Shown: positions 53,447 through 63,129 of the stretch, piece after piece | How the letters are laid out: each line of letters begins with the position of its first letter | How positions within the stretch are numbered: position 1 is the first letter of the stretch | Assembly (NCBI GenBank): GCA_965218775.1 | Contig: CBDCLS010000006.1 | Coordinates: 1,054,001 to 1,118,000, forward strand | Direction: 5' to 3' | DNA: 64,000 nucleotides | Source of the DNA: CAUZIZ01 sp965218775 | GTDB lineage: Bacteria > Acidobacteriota > UBA6911 > RPQK01 > JAJDTT01 | Notes under the pieces: model-generated | What the model saw: only the letters and a program-made list of their open reading frames with translations | Database searches by the model: none | What the model was told of the DNA's origin: nothing | Translations under genes and position numbers: made by a program

Positions 53447-53599
53447 TAATCTCGCCCCAATCCCATCATAATAAATGCCCGCCGTCGGCTGACACGCCCT
53501 CGACCACGCTCAGCTGCCGGTTCCAACTTACAGTGTGCCCTGAAAAGGACACGTTTGGCTCGCTATGTAGCCATTGACCCAAGCGGGGTGTGACGAAGT

Positions 53600-54694
53600 A
53601 TGAAGATAACGGAATTGGAGACGCCGGCTGTCCTGGTAGACGTCGACATTATGGACAGGAATCTGCGTCGTCTGGCCACATACAGTGCCGAACACGGGCT
53701 CAGCGTCAGGCCTCATATCAAGACCCACAAGATTCCCGAATTAGCACATCGCCAGATCGAGCTGGGGGCGGTCGGCATAACTGCCGCCAAGCTGGGTGAA
53801 GCCGAGGTCATGGTCGACGGTGGCATAGAAGACGTCCTGATTGCCTATCCGCTGTATGGGGAAGCCAAGTGGCGTCGTCTCGTCTCGCTGGCCGAGCGCG
53901 CACAGATCACGATCAGCCTCGATTCGCTGGAAATCGCCCGCTCCATTTCTAGTCGAGCGAAAGAGGCGGGCGTCACCCTGAACACGCTGGTTGAGTTCGA
54001 TACCGGTATGAAGCGCTGTGGCCTTCCTATCCAGCCCGATTCCATTCCGGTCGTCAAAGAAATCGCGGAGCTGCCTTCACTCGAGTTTCGGGGTGTCCTG
54101 ATCTACCCTGGACATTTTCTGAAGGATCCCGAGGAGCGCACTCGCCTTCTCCATCTGGAGAACGAGATGATGTCCAATCTGGTCGACTGGTTTGGGGCCG
54201 AGTCGATCCCGATGCCGATTCTAAGTGCCAGCTCGACCCCGACTGCCTACATATCACACCTGTTCAAGGGAATCACCGAGATCCGACCGGGAACCTATAT
54301 CTTCAATGACAAGAACACGGTCTGTTGCCAGGCCGCGACCTACGATGATTGTGCGGTCTCGATACTTGCTACCGTCGTCAGCAACCGTGTCCCCGGCCGT
54401 GCCGTGATCGACGGGGGCTCGAAGACATTCTCCAGCGATCGGCTCCTCTCGGGAGATAAAGTAGGCTTTGGATATGTTGTCGAGGATCCCCAGATTGAGG
54501 TTGTCTATCTTTCGGAAGAGCATGGACACTTCGGCATGGAGAAAGCCACCACTCGATTCGAAGTCGGTGACCGGGTGCGAGTGATTCCGAACCATGTCTG
54601 CGCCTGTATCAACATGCACGACAAGATCTATGGGCTCCAGGGTGAAGAAGTGGTTGCCGAGTGGCGTGTTCTGGGTAGGGGAAAAGTTCAGTAG
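53600..54694 (+). CDS. D-threonine aldolase/D-serine dehydratase-like PLP enzyme
   Basis: A 364-residue fold-type III PLP enzyme (alanine racemase N-domain). PAVLVDVDIMDRNL, the PLP lysine in RPHIKTHK, SSTPTAY for phosphate binding and the C-terminal metal site PNHVCACINMHD match D-threonine aldolase or D-serine dehydratase. Cytoplasmic. An ornithine cyclodeaminase-like gene follows after 40 bp, suggesting an amino-acid catabolic operon. Confidence 0.85.
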   Translation: MKITELETPAVLVDVDIMDRNLRRLATYSAEHGLSVRPHIKTHKIPELAHRQIELGAVGITAAKLGEAEVMVDGGIEDVLIAYPLYGEAKWRRLVSLAERAQITISLDSLEIARSISSRAKEAGVTLNTLVEFDTGMKRCGLPIQPDSIPVVKEIAELPSLEFRGVLIYPGHFLKDPEERTRLLHLENEMMSNLVDWFGAESIPMPILSASSTPTAYISHLFKGITEIRPGTYIFNDKNTVCCQAATYDDCAVSILATVVSNRVPGRAVIDGGSKTFSSDRLLSGDKVGFGYVVEDPQIEVVYLSEEHGHFGMEKATTRFEVGDRVRVIPNHVCACINMHDKIYGLQGEEVVAEWRVLGRGKVQ

Positions 54695-54734
54695 GCCGGT
54701 GGCCCCGCCTGGGGAATGACCTTCGGCCGCCGTC

Positions 54735-55718
54735 ATGGAAAGTCCTGGAGGAGTCCTATACCTGTCACGTCGGGACGTCGAGAGTGTGGCACTCCCGATG
54801 GCCGATGTAGTAGAAGCCACCGAGGAGGTCTTCCTGGCGAAGGGCAGCGGCAGGGCTGAGATGCCACCCAAGCCCGGAATCCATACCCGGGAAGATTCCT
54901 TCATTCATGCCATGCCCGCCTATGTCGAGCCGGCGGAGGCCGCCGGGCTGAAGTGGGTGGCGGGATATCCTTCAAACACGTCCCGGGACCTACCCTATAT
55001 TTCGGGTCTGATCATCCTGAACGATCCGGATACGGGACTGCCCCTGTCGGTAATGGATGCGACCTGGATCACCGCCATGAGAACAGGAGCGGCTACCGCC
55101 GTAGCGGCACGCTACCTGGCCAGGGCGGGATCACGATCGCTGGCCATACTCGGATGTGGGGTCCAGGGCCGGTCGAATCTACAGGCTCTGATGGAAGTGC
55201 TGAAAAATCTGGAACGAGTGTTGGCCTATTCGACGAGAGCCGAATCTGCCCAACAATTCGGCCGAGAGTGTCAGGAAAGGTACGATCTTCCCTGCACGGT
55301 CTGCGACTCGCCGCTAGAAGCCGTGCGGCCGGCCGATGTGATCGTTACCGCCGGGCCTCCCATAGTACGGGACCCGTCGCCAGTGATCCTACCCGACTGG
55401 ATTCAAGAGGGAGCCTTCATTTGTACGCTGGATTACGACTCTTACCTGACCCCGGCTGCCATGCACGAAGTGGACGCGTTTGTGACCGACGACATCGAAC
55501 AGCTGCTTTATTACAAGAACGATGGCTACTTTGCTGGTATTCCGGAGCATCCCCAGGAACTGGCGGAGATCGTCTGCGGCCACAAACCCGGGCGCCAGTC
55601 CGAAACCGAGCGAATCGCCTCTGTTCATCTGGGTCTGGCCCTGGAAGATGTAGCAACCGCGCGGCTCATCTATCTCCGTGCTTCCGAAAAAGGTGTGGGG
55701 ACGCGCCTTGAGCTTTAG
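54735..55718 (+). CDS. Ornithine cyclodeaminase/mu-crystallin family protein
   Basis: A 327-residue NAD(P)-dependent protein. YPSNTSRDLPYISGLIILND, MDATWITAMRTGAATAVAARYLA, and ILGCGVQGRSNLQAL (Rossmann loop) are family signatures; DADAFVTDD-like VDAFVTDDIEQ is also present. Reactions include ornithine to proline, alanine dehydrogenase and ketimine reductase. Substrate unknown. Downstream neighbour of the D-amino-acid-type PLP enzyme. Confidence 0.88.
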   Translation: MESPGGVLYLSRRDVESVALPMADVVEATEEVFLAKGSGRAEMPPKPGIHTREDSFIHAMPAYVEPAEAAGLKWVAGYPSNTSRDLPYISGLIILNDPDTGLPLSVMDATWITAMRTGAATAVAARYLARAGSRSLAILGCGVQGRSNLQALMEVLKNLERVLAYSTRAESAQQFGRECQERYDLPCTVCDSPLEAVRPADVIVTAGPPIVRDPSPVILPDWIQEGAFICTLDYDSYLTPAAMHEVDAFVTDDIEQLLYYKNDGYFAGIPEHPQELAEIVCGHKPGRQSETERIASVHLGLALEDVATARLIYLRASEKGVGTRLEL

Positions 55719-55744
55719 CCAAGAATAAAGGTTGTGTCCACCCG

Positions 55745-55867
55745 GCCTTCGAAATTTGCCCGTTCGATATTCTGCGGTTCATCATTCGTCGGTTTCCTTT
55801 TCCAGAGGAAGGAAGAAAGGCCGAATCCCAAACCGCAGAACGCCGAACAAGCGAACGCCGAAGTGTC
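55745..55867. repeat. Dispersed palindromic repeat, copy 2
   Basis: Inverted homologue of 31308-31429. On the minus strand it runs from CACTTCGGCGTTCGC through TTCTGCGGTTTGG to AACCGCAGAATATCG. It fills the gap between the convergent ornithine cyclodeaminase-like and TMTC-like genes. Confidence 0.75.
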
Positions 55868-55880
55868 CTGATCCGCACAG

Positions 55881-57314
55881 CTAATCCGCAGGACCCAATC
55901 TTTCTAGTCCCTCCCGTCCATAGTCGTTCTCAGGATTCAATCGCAGGGCTTCACGGTAGAGCTCACGAGCCTTGACCAGATCTCCACGCCTCTCGGCACA
56001 GTAGGCCAGTCCGCCATAGGCGAAGTCATCTTTCGGGTTCACCTCGAGAGCTCTGCTGAAACTGGCCTCGGCCCTATCCAGAGCGCCGCCTCGCGCCAGG
56101 GCAGCCCCCAGGTTGTAGTGAACCCGAGCCTTGTTGGGGCTCTTGGAAGCGGCGTCCTCCCAGAGAGTGACGTCATTTCCCCAGACTTCGTTGCGCGTTA
56201 GCGTCAAGGGAACCGTCAACAGCGTCAGCAGGAGTGTCACGCCCCAGGTGCGCCAGGACCAGGACCTCAGATCGTCTCTTCCCACCAGAAACGAGCCTAC
56301 CGCCAGGGAAAAGCCAGCGAAAGGCAGGTAGAGACGGCTTTCGCTGAACAGGTCCGAGTTGGGGATGATCCAAGAGGGCGAATATGCCACGAGAATCCAA
56401 AAGAATCCCAGGACCTCGACGGAACGCTTGCGTCTGAACCAGTAGGCCAGGGCACAGAATCCGAGGAGAGCGACGGCTGCGAGAATAACTGCCTCTCGAT
56501 CGGGTTGTGCAATATCATGATCCAGGTTGAGCGATTGAGGCCAGAACATCAGACCCAGAGATTTCCAGAACACGATGGGCTGAGCAATCCAATAGCCAGC
56601 TGCGTCTGCGTGATTCCAGGCAACCTCGGATGGGGAGTAGCTCACCATCGAATAGACCAGCGCAGCGAAGTTGATGAGCGCCCCCGTCGTCCACAGGCGC
56701 CACCGAGGGAGATTGAGCCCGATCAGAAACGGTGTTATCGCGAGCGCGTCGGCGCGACTCCAAATGGCGAGCTGAAAAAAAAGCAGTCCCATCCAAGGAC
56801 GTCGGCTGGCCAGAATCATCGCCGCCAGTGAGAAGCAGGACATCAAGAGGACAGATTGGGACCAGATGTAGTTGACCGTCTGACTCTGCAGGGGATGAAG
56901 AGCAAACAGCAGCGCCGCAATAAAGGAGAGCTCCAAGCGGCCGAATAGGCGCAGAGTCAGAGTGAACAATAGAACAGACGACAGGCCGTGCAGAATGACG
57001 CTGAGCAGGTGGTAGCATCCGGCATTTGCTCCGAAGAGATGATAGATGTGGTGCATCGCCCAAAGCGTCAGCGGACGACCGCCATAGTGATCGAGAAAGG
57101 CCGTGAGAGGAAAGCTTTCGGTGACGTAGGCATTCTGGAGCAACAGGGGGTAATCGTCGTAGTGGAAAGCTCCGGGAAAGGAATTCCAGTAGACGAGCCC
57201 CGTCACCATTGCCAGAAGCGCGCACATCACCCAGCCCGTCAACCCGAAGGCGGTTCTGGGAGCCGATTCCGAAGCAGAATCGAGGTTTGCTGGAGCTGCA
57301 CCCTCTGAAGTCAC
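55881..57314 (-). CDS. TMTC-like membrane protein with C-terminal TPR repeats
   Basis: A 477-residue protein with about nine hydrophobic segments and the early loop FHYDDYPLL. The layout of a GT-C-like membrane part, then TPR repeats after about 395 (ARVHYNLGAALARGGALDRAEASFSRALEVNPKD), matches TMTC/DUF1736-type proteins, some of which are O-mannosyltransferases. DDYP is the candidate DxD-like acidic motif. Substrate unknown. Confidence 0.75.
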   Translation of the reverse strand: MTSEGAAPANLDSASESAPRTAFGLTGWVMCALLAMVTGLVYWNSFPGAFHYDDYPLLLQNAYVTESFPLTAFLDHYGGRPLTLWAMHHIYHLFGANAGCYHLLSVILHGLSSVLLFTLTLRLFGRLELSFIAALLFALHPLQSQTVNYIWSQSVLLMSCFSLAAMILASRRPWMGLLFFQLAIWSRADALAITPFLIGLNLPRWRLWTTGALINFAALVYSMVSYSPSEVAWNHADAAGYWIAQPIVFWKSLGLMFWPQSLNLDHDIAQPDREAVILAAVALLGFCALAYWFRRKRSVEVLGFFWILVAYSPSWIIPNSDLFSESRLYLPFAGFSLAVGSFLVGRDDLRSWSWRTWGVTLLLTLLTVPLTLTRNEVWGNDVTLWEDAASKSPNKARVHYNLGAALARGGALDRAEASFSRALEVNPKDDFAYGGLAYCAERRGDLVKARELYREALRLNPENDYGREGLERLGPAD

Positions 57315-57663
57315 GAAGGAGTGCCATTATGATTCATTTCGAGCGCTGGCGACAGCGCACCTGGTTGGCGGCTGGTGCCAGGGTGAGACTTGAATAGTGA
57401 GCAGTGGTTCAGTGATCAGTACCGAAAATACTGCATCCAACAGAGATGGAGGCCGCGAGCGACGTGACCTTGTCTGCAATATGAGCGCAAGTTTCGAGGA
57501 GCGACCGGTTAGCGGCACAATCTCCCCCGTACTCAGCCAAAGGTCTTCCCTGAAGGATCCAGCATGGCTGCTTAACTGACTGGGAATCATATGATTGCCT
57601 TGCCGCTCCCGACCGAGTATCCTTCGCGAATATTGATTTCAATCCTGAATCCGGAGGTGAGGA
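57315..57663. other. Intergenic stretch with degenerate GAGCAGT words
   Basis: This 349-bp gap has TGAGCAGTGGTTCAGTGATCAG at 57401-57422, reminiscent of the array near 24.2 kb. A minus-strand frame at 57409-57642 has no ribosome site or recognisable domain. Confidence 0.4.
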
Positions 57664-58113
57664 ATGCCATTAACTTTACTGGTGGTTACCGCACATCCAG
57701 CGGACGCTTTCGATCTGGCCGCAGGCACCATAGCCAGACACAGTGAGGCGGGAGATAGAGTTGAGGTAGCCTCGGTCACGCATGGGGCCCGCTCCCATGT
57801 TCCGAGTATCTACGATGACAAACAGGAAGAGCTGGACGCCGAGTCGGAGAATCGACTCCTGGAGCAGATCAAGGCCGAGAAGAAGGCCGAATTCGAAGCA
57901 GCGGCCGCTGCGGTCGGAGTCGACAAGACCCACTTTCTGGGGATGGACGACGAGCCTTTCGTCGCTACGCGCGAAGCCATTCTTCGCCTGGCTGAGCTGT
58001 ATCGTCAGGTGCGACCCGACATCCTCATCACCCACCATCGCACCGAGATGAATCACCACGACCACCCCGCGGCCGGTGATGCCTCGCTTCCGACCGTCAA
58101 AGGTGCAAGCTAG
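57664..58113 (+). pseudogene. PIG-L deacetylase family protein, C-terminally truncated
   Basis: A 149-residue frame with GGAGG 5-6 nt before ATG. LLVVTAHPADAFDLAAGTIARH is the PIG-L N-terminus (AHP-x-D metal site), and NHHDHPAAGD is the second zinc motif. Family proteins usually have about 220-270 residues; the last 80 or more residues are missing and the next gene starts 64 bp later. I read this as a 3' deletion. Full-length members deacetylate N-acetylglucosaminyl groups or related substrates. Confidence 0.75.
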
Positions 58114-58177
58114 GGAGCAGATAGGTCTCGCTCCTACTTCCCCGATGGGAGCCCTGACTGGATAACGGAGGAAAATG

Positions 58178-59128
58178 ATGAAGATTGTGATGCATGATCC
58201 ATTGCCTTTGGACGAGTATCTTGCGGCAGTCCAGGATGCTGCTCCGGCGGCGGAAATAGTTGTGGCGTCGAAAGAGAACCTCGCCGAGGAGCTGAGGAAT
58301 GCCGAGATCTTCTTTGGATTCCATTCACCGGAGGTGTTCCGTCAGGCGACAGAATTGCGTTGGATCCAAGCCACCTCAGCGGGCATCGAGGCACTGCTGG
58401 CGCCGGAACTTGTAGAGCGTGGCCTCATCATTACGAATGCCAGCGGACTCTATGCGTCGCCGGTTGCCGAGACAGGTTGGGCACTGACGCTAGCGTTGTT
58501 CCGACGAATACCAACCTTTCTACGGCAACAGCAAGAGCATCGCTGGGAGGTCCAGATACCGGGCGACCTGGATGGCAGCGTCGCCGGCATCATCGGTCTA
58601 GGGGGCATTGGGAGTCACTATGCCCGGGTGGCCGCCGCCTTTGGAATGCGCGTTGTTGCCGTCGACCGACACCATCCGCCGAAGCCAGACTTTGTTGAAT
58701 CTCTCTGGACCATGGATCGCCTCAACAATCTGTTGGAGATGTCTGATGTCGTCTTGATCTCGTGTCCTCTCTGGTCAGAGTCAAGGCACTTGATCAACCG
58801 CGAGACGCTGGCTCAAATGAAGCCGACAGCCTTTCTTGTCAACATTGCCCGAGGCGGTATAGTCGAAGAAAACGCACTTTTGGAGGCTCTCCAATCGGGC
58901 CAGATTGCGGGGGCAGGGATCGATGTCTGCGAGACCGAACCGCTTCCAGCCGAGAATCCACTCTGGGAAGCCCCCAACCTGATCCTCACACCTCACTTCG
59001 CCGGTTTCTCCGGACAGCGGCTGCGCCGACTGACGAAGCTCTTTTGCGAGAACCTGCGACGCTACCAGGGCGGCGAGCGGCTGGTGAACGAAGTGGATCA
59101 GGAAAAGGGATATCCGGTACCGGGGTAA
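58178..59128 (+). CDS. D-isomer-specific 2-hydroxyacid dehydrogenase
   Basis: A 316-residue protein. NAD loop GLGGIGSHYARVAAAFGMRV with Asp VAVDRH, catalytic Arg in NIARGGIVEE, Glu in DVCETEPLP and His in TPHFAGFSGQ are complete. It probably reduces 2-oxo acids. ATG 58178 has GGAGG 6 nt upstream (ATG 58175 is alternative). Downstream of a truncated PIG-L gene. Confidence 0.9.
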   Translation: MKIVMHDPLPLDEYLAAVQDAAPAAEIVVASKENLAEELRNAEIFFGFHSPEVFRQATELRWIQATSAGIEALLAPELVERGLIITNASGLYASPVAETGWALTLALFRRIPTFLRQQQEHRWEVQIPGDLDGSVAGIIGLGGIGSHYARVAAAFGMRVVAVDRHHPPKPDFVESLWTMDRLNNLLEMSDVVLISCPLWSESRHLINRETLAQMKPTAFLVNIARGGIVEENALLEALQSGQIAGAGIDVCETEPLPAENPLWEAPNLILTPHFAGFSGQRLRRLTKLFCENLRRYQGGERLVNEVDQEKGYPVPG

Positions 59129-59483
59129 GAAGAGCCACCAGAATCGAGTGGCCCACTTCTGTCGAAATCGATAGACGTTCTTTTGACCCCTGAGCTCAGT
59201 GTACTAAGTCCGGGCAAGCTCAATTTGTTCGGGCGACCCTGAAACGTGCGAAGTGGCAGCGCCTGGGTGCCGGGATTGGGATCGATTCCGTTGGCATCGA
59301 CAAAGAACGCTTCCTGTGCTGCGACAGGTGTCGCCAGTAATAGCCAGGCAGGGGTCGTGGATACGCTTGATGAAAGGGAGTTCATGCGAGAGATTGCACC
59401 AGGAACATTCAGGGCCCTTGGTCGCTGTCCCGGGCGGTTCGGTGTTGGTCTCTGCGGATGACCGCCGCCGGAGATGAATGTGA
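59129..59483 (-). pseudogene. Degraded N-terminus of a secreted beta-helix-type protein
   Basis: Within 59129-59385 the minus-strand frame reads a signal peptide (AWLLLATPVAAQ) and then EAFFVDANGIDPNPGTQALPLRTF, the usual start of right-handed parallel beta-helix proteins. After LRTFQG the similarity ends and the frame runs into unrelated sequence. It is a fragment; no continuation is visible in the gap. Confidence 0.5.
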
Positions 59484-60383
59484 CTAACGCTCTCCGCCCA
59501 GGAGCCAGTTGCGCGCCTTGTACTCACGTACCTCGCTCGGGTACAGGGCCAGCGACTGCTTGTCTCCGCTGTGACCGGGCAGGGGTGTCGGACGCCTCAG
59601 GATGAACTCGGCCCGATCCAGCTGGTTGTAGGCGATGTAGGCCATCTCCAAACGGTCGATGATGCGTTCCGCCCCGGACGTGAAGTCGGGCACCAGCACC
59701 GGCCCCGTGTCGACCTGGAACCTCCCGGTCTCCGGCACGCTGCTGATGATGATGATCGGGTATTCGAGCAGGTAGCGCTCCCGGCGCTTGGGATCCCGGA
59801 ACTCGGTGCGGCCCACCAGCGGAACCTTGCTCCAAACGGCCGCATCAATCTCTCCATGGGTCTTGAGCACTCGAGTCCGGGGGAACGTTCGGACGTCGAT
59901 CTCGAGGGTTGAGATCGCGACGCCTGTCACCGAAGATTTATCACGCCACCTGCGTCCCCGCGACGGCCTGCCCTGGTAGGTCAGAGAGGGCCCCATGCTG
60001 CGCACTTCCTTCAGCGAGTAGATCGCACGCCACTCTTTGCTGGGGATATGGAATATACGCTCCTCGGCGAACAGCCACTCCGTGGGGTGCCCGACCGTAA
60101 GGACGAAGCGTTCGGTTGTCCCCGTCCTCTCATCGATCACGTCAATGAAGGACTCGAGCAGGATGCGCGCCTTGTTTCCCGTGGGAATGTTGTGCCGGCT
60201 GTAGGGGCGAGGGTCGATACGGGCTGGAAAGTCCCATGTGACACAGGAAGACTGGAAGTCGCAGGCCGGAGCGACCACCTCCTTCTGTTCCGGAGGCGCA
60301 GGCCCGCCGGTTGCCAGCCAGACAAGCGTGCAGCCACCCGCCGCGGCCAGGATGAGTAGCTTCTTAAACCTTTTCATTGTCAT
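59484..60383 (-). CDS. Secreted hypothetical protein
   Basis: A 299-residue protein with an N-terminal membrane/signal segment (KKLLILAAAGGCTLVWLATGG; the Cys could be a lipobox, GGC-T being imperfect). The mature part is beta-rich with CDFQSSCVTWDF (one possible disulphide), SKEWRAIYSLKEV and a YPIIIISSVPETGRFQV core. No family recognised. ATG 60377 is an alternative start. Confidence 0.6.
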   Translation of the reverse strand: MTMKRFKKLLILAAAGGCTLVWLATGGPAPPEQKEVVAPACDFQSSCVTWDFPARIDPRPYSRHNIPTGNKARILLESFIDVIDERTGTTERFVLTVGHPTEWLFAEERIFHIPSKEWRAIYSLKEVRSMGPSLTYQGRPSRGRRWRDKSSVTGVAISTLEIDVRTFPRTRVLKTHGEIDAAVWSKVPLVGRTEFRDPKRRERYLLEYPIIIISSVPETGRFQVDTGPVLVPDFTSGAERIIDRLEMAYIAYNQLDRAEFILRRPTPLPGHSGDKQSLALYPSEVREYKARNWLLGGER

Positions 60384-60534
60384 GATCCTCCGGATCCTTT
60401 CACCACCAGTCCAACTACCGGACCACTTCCGCCGCCCCTCCGCGTTTGGATCATGACCTGGATTCTGGGCGGCGTGGCCAGGTAGAAAGCGGTGACGTCG
60501 ATGTCGTGATCCCGTGCCACAATCGCTGATCGCC

Positions 60535-63129
60535 TTATTGACCGATTCGAAACGAGTAGAGGCGAGCCTTGTCGAGTACGACGCGTATCCTCACGACCCT
60601 GCGGAAGGCTTCTTCCAGACCCGACTCCTTCCACCTGAACTCCGCTTCCACCTCGTCCCCGGAAAAGGGTACACTGTCTCCAAGGCTGAGGCCAGGGAAG
60701 ACGTTCCCTTCGGCGTCCTGCAGTTCCGCCCGGATACTTCCTCCCGCCAGCGTGTGAGCGTTGAGCACGAGTCGGCTGCCCTCCAGCACCAGGGCATGGG
60801 TCGTAAACTCTCCCTGTTCATGGACAGGCTCGATGTGTGCCAGCCTGCCTGCCTTACATCGGGCCAGGGCAGGGACCCAGACCGAGGCCTTGGATTCCTC
60901 GAAAAAGTCCTCCCAACGGGTGAAGAAAGGCGCCAGCTCGTACTGGGGATAGTTCTTCTTGAAGTCGTCCAGACCCAGTTCATCCAAGGACTTGCGCTTC
61001 CAGCGTGCCTGGTCCTTCGATGCCGCCAACATGTAGCGTGCACTTCCGGCCTGGTAGGGAAACCACCATTCCTCCTGTCCCTTGGCGCTGGAGACTGGAT
61101 AGTAGGTAGCCATGCCGCTGACGAATCCGGCGTCGTGGCTCCCGACCGGACCATTCGCAAGTAGTGGAATCCTATTGGCTCCAAAGCGGTGCCAGTGTAC
61201 CCGGTCCCGGCTCCAGACCAGTTCCTGTCTTTGCTTTTGTTCTACCAGGTTGTAGTGAAGAACGGCTCCCAGAAACAGCTGGCCGTCGGTGTCGCTCTCG
61301 GTGTGACCAGCCGGGCTCAGATAGCCGAAACCATAGAAAGTCGTGCCCGGCGGATCGTGCTCGTCGGGCGAGATCATGTGCCGGCGCTGCCAGCTGAAAC
61401 CATCCCGGGTCCACATGACTGCCCGGACCCGCCGAGCGCTGCGGCTGAAGTACTCATAGGACACTCCGTGGGGAGGGTAGGGTGGGTAGTCCGGTCGAAA
61501 GTAGTAGTAGAAGGATTTACTCCTCCTATCATAGTAGGTGAAGGTGGACCGACCCGACTGGAAAAGCGCCGATGGTTCGCCTTCAAAGGGATAAGTGGAC
61601 GCACGCTCGGTGGTGCGCAAGAGGCTCATGCCTGAACCGGCATGGAGAATGGGTTTCTGGGTCAAGGCCAGGAAAAGGTCGCCCCGGCGCTCGAAGCCCC
61701 AGAACTCTTCCGGCCGGGGGCGGAAGTTTCCCGCGTGCTGGATGCCCGGCTCGCGATTTCGGGAAGAGAAGAATCGGAGCACGAAATGGTCCATGTTCAC
61801 CGATCCATCGGTGTCGCGATCGTACAATCTGAATCGATATCTTGCGGGGATCGGCCGCTCTTTGGTGGGATAGGGATAGCTGTCGAACTCACCCGACTTC
61901 AGAAAGTCCTCCTCCGCCAGATCTCGGAGAATGTTGTTCCGTTTCGACCCCTGGAACTCCACACGTCCGAGTTCCGGCTTCTTCCAGTGCACTCCGTCGA
62001 CAGACTCGGCCAGGCAGAGGTAGCGGGGTCGGGAAAGGGAGCCGCCGACGCGGTTGAAGGTGGGGTCATCGGGAAGAGTTCCTGCAAGGTAGGTGATCCG
62101 GTAGCGAGACGACTGCTCATCCCAGGTGAGCGAGCGGACCCCGACGACGTACGAGCCCTCCTCCCAGGGACGATCGATCTTGATGACCGGGCCATCCGAG
62201 AGTCGTTCGAGTGGATCGGGTAGGTGTCGAAGACCAGCCACTTCGGCGAAGATCCAGTCGTCCACCAGGTACTGAGGAGCGTGTCCAGGACGCAGCGGGA
62301 GCCGAGGCTTCCGACTCTCGGTCGAGATTTCCCGCCAGAACTGGCGGATCAGATAGGAGCCAACGCCTTGGCCCGAGCTCGTGACCCGAGCCCGAAGCCA
62401 GTACTCGCCCCGAGGCCATCCGCTCCCGTCGAAAACATGACGCTGGAGTTTTGGGGTCAACCGCAGTCTTAAAGGACCGGCGATGCGATTCTGATTTGGC
62501 CCCAACACGTCGATTTCGACCGAGCAGGACTGGACGCGTTCCGGGATCGTCCGAATGGTGAAGTCAATTTCGTCATGGTCGATGTAGGCGGGACGCTCGG
62601 GGCTGAACTCGATGAATTGGCGCAGTGAGTCGACCTGCGCCAGACGTTTCCCGTTCATCTCCCGGATGAATGTGTTGGGGTCGATCTCGAGGCTTCGTTG
62701 ACCCAGCAGCGAGTCTCCTGCCCTCAGATCGACCTCGAAGCGGTATTGACCCATGTCCCAGAGTCTCCGCGAAGAGCCGGGTTGCGAGGGTGCATAGCGG
62801 CCATCATCAATAAGCGGAAAGTGAATCTCCACGGTCCCGTTGGCACCGCTGCGCTGAGCCTGGGTTCTGAGCTGGTGGCGGAATTCATAGGGTTGGATGA
62901 TGGTGATGTTTGCAGTGAGACTATCCAAGTGCTCGGCCTGACGGGGCCAGTCGAACTCTAGAATCTGGTGAAAGTAGCCCTTGTGGCGCAGCTTGAGCCG
63001 GTGCTCCGATGCCTCAGCTGTACCCTGTGTCCAGATGGCAGTCAGGAGGAAGGCAGCAGTCAGGAATCCGCTGAGGACAAGGAACAGCTTGGATCGTCGT
63101 GGCGTCAGAGACACCTCAACCTCCTCCAC
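60535..63129 (-). CDS. Large secreted beta-propeller glycosidase-like protein
   Basis: An 864-residue protein with an N-terminal signal anchor (SKLFLVLSGFLTAAFLLTAIW). Residues 45-290 have two Ig-like segments. From about 290 it mirrors the protein at 12485-13939: APQYLVDDWIFAE, then propeller blades (SSRYRITYLAG, CLAESVDGVHWKKPELG, MWTRDGFSWQRRHMI, VWSRDRVHWHRFG) and the same C-terminal module (GGSIRAELQDAEGNVFPG and ARLYSFRI). Probably periplasmic or surface carbohydrate handling. Unproven. Confidence 0.78.
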   Translation of the reverse strand: MEEVEVSLTPRRSKLFLVLSGFLTAAFLLTAIWTQGTAEASEHRLKLRHKGYFHQILEFDWPRQAEHLDSLTANITIIQPYEFRHQLRTQAQRSGANGTVEIHFPLIDDGRYAPSQPGSSRRLWDMGQYRFEVDLRAGDSLLGQRSLEIDPNTFIREMNGKRLAQVDSLRQFIEFSPERPAYIDHDEIDFTIRTIPERVQSCSVEIDVLGPNQNRIAGPLRLRLTPKLQRHVFDGSGWPRGEYWLRARVTSSGQGVGSYLIRQFWREISTESRKPRLPLRPGHAPQYLVDDWIFAEVAGLRHLPDPLERLSDGPVIKIDRPWEEGSYVVGVRSLTWDEQSSRYRITYLAGTLPDDPTFNRVGGSLSRPRYLCLAESVDGVHWKKPELGRVEFQGSKRNNILRDLAEEDFLKSGEFDSYPYPTKERPIPARYRFRLYDRDTDGSVNMDHFVLRFFSSRNREPGIQHAGNFRPRPEEFWGFERRGDLFLALTQKPILHAGSGMSLLRTTERASTYPFEGEPSALFQSGRSTFTYYDRRSKSFYYYFRPDYPPYPPHGVSYEYFSRSARRVRAVMWTRDGFSWQRRHMISPDEHDPPGTTFYGFGYLSPAGHTESDTDGQLFLGAVLHYNLVEQKQRQELVWSRDRVHWHRFGANRIPLLANGPVGSHDAGFVSGMATYYPVSSAKGQEEWWFPYQAGSARYMLAASKDQARWKRKSLDELGLDDFKKNYPQYELAPFFTRWEDFFEESKASVWVPALARCKAGRLAHIEPVHEQGEFTTHALVLEGSRLVLNAHTLAGGSIRAELQDAEGNVFPGLSLGDSVPFSGDEVEAEFRWKESGLEEAFRRVVRIRVVLDKARLYSFRIGQ

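Noticed and set aside
53447..53599. Possible small RNA or promoter ahead of the aldolase-like gene
   Set aside because: No convincing hairpin or promoter pair could be found.
57409..57642. 77-codon minus-strand frame
   Set aside because: No ribosome site, domain or codon pattern; likely chance.
59188..59205. GTGTACTAAG resembling a family A end
   Set aside because: Only about ten bases match; too short to call.
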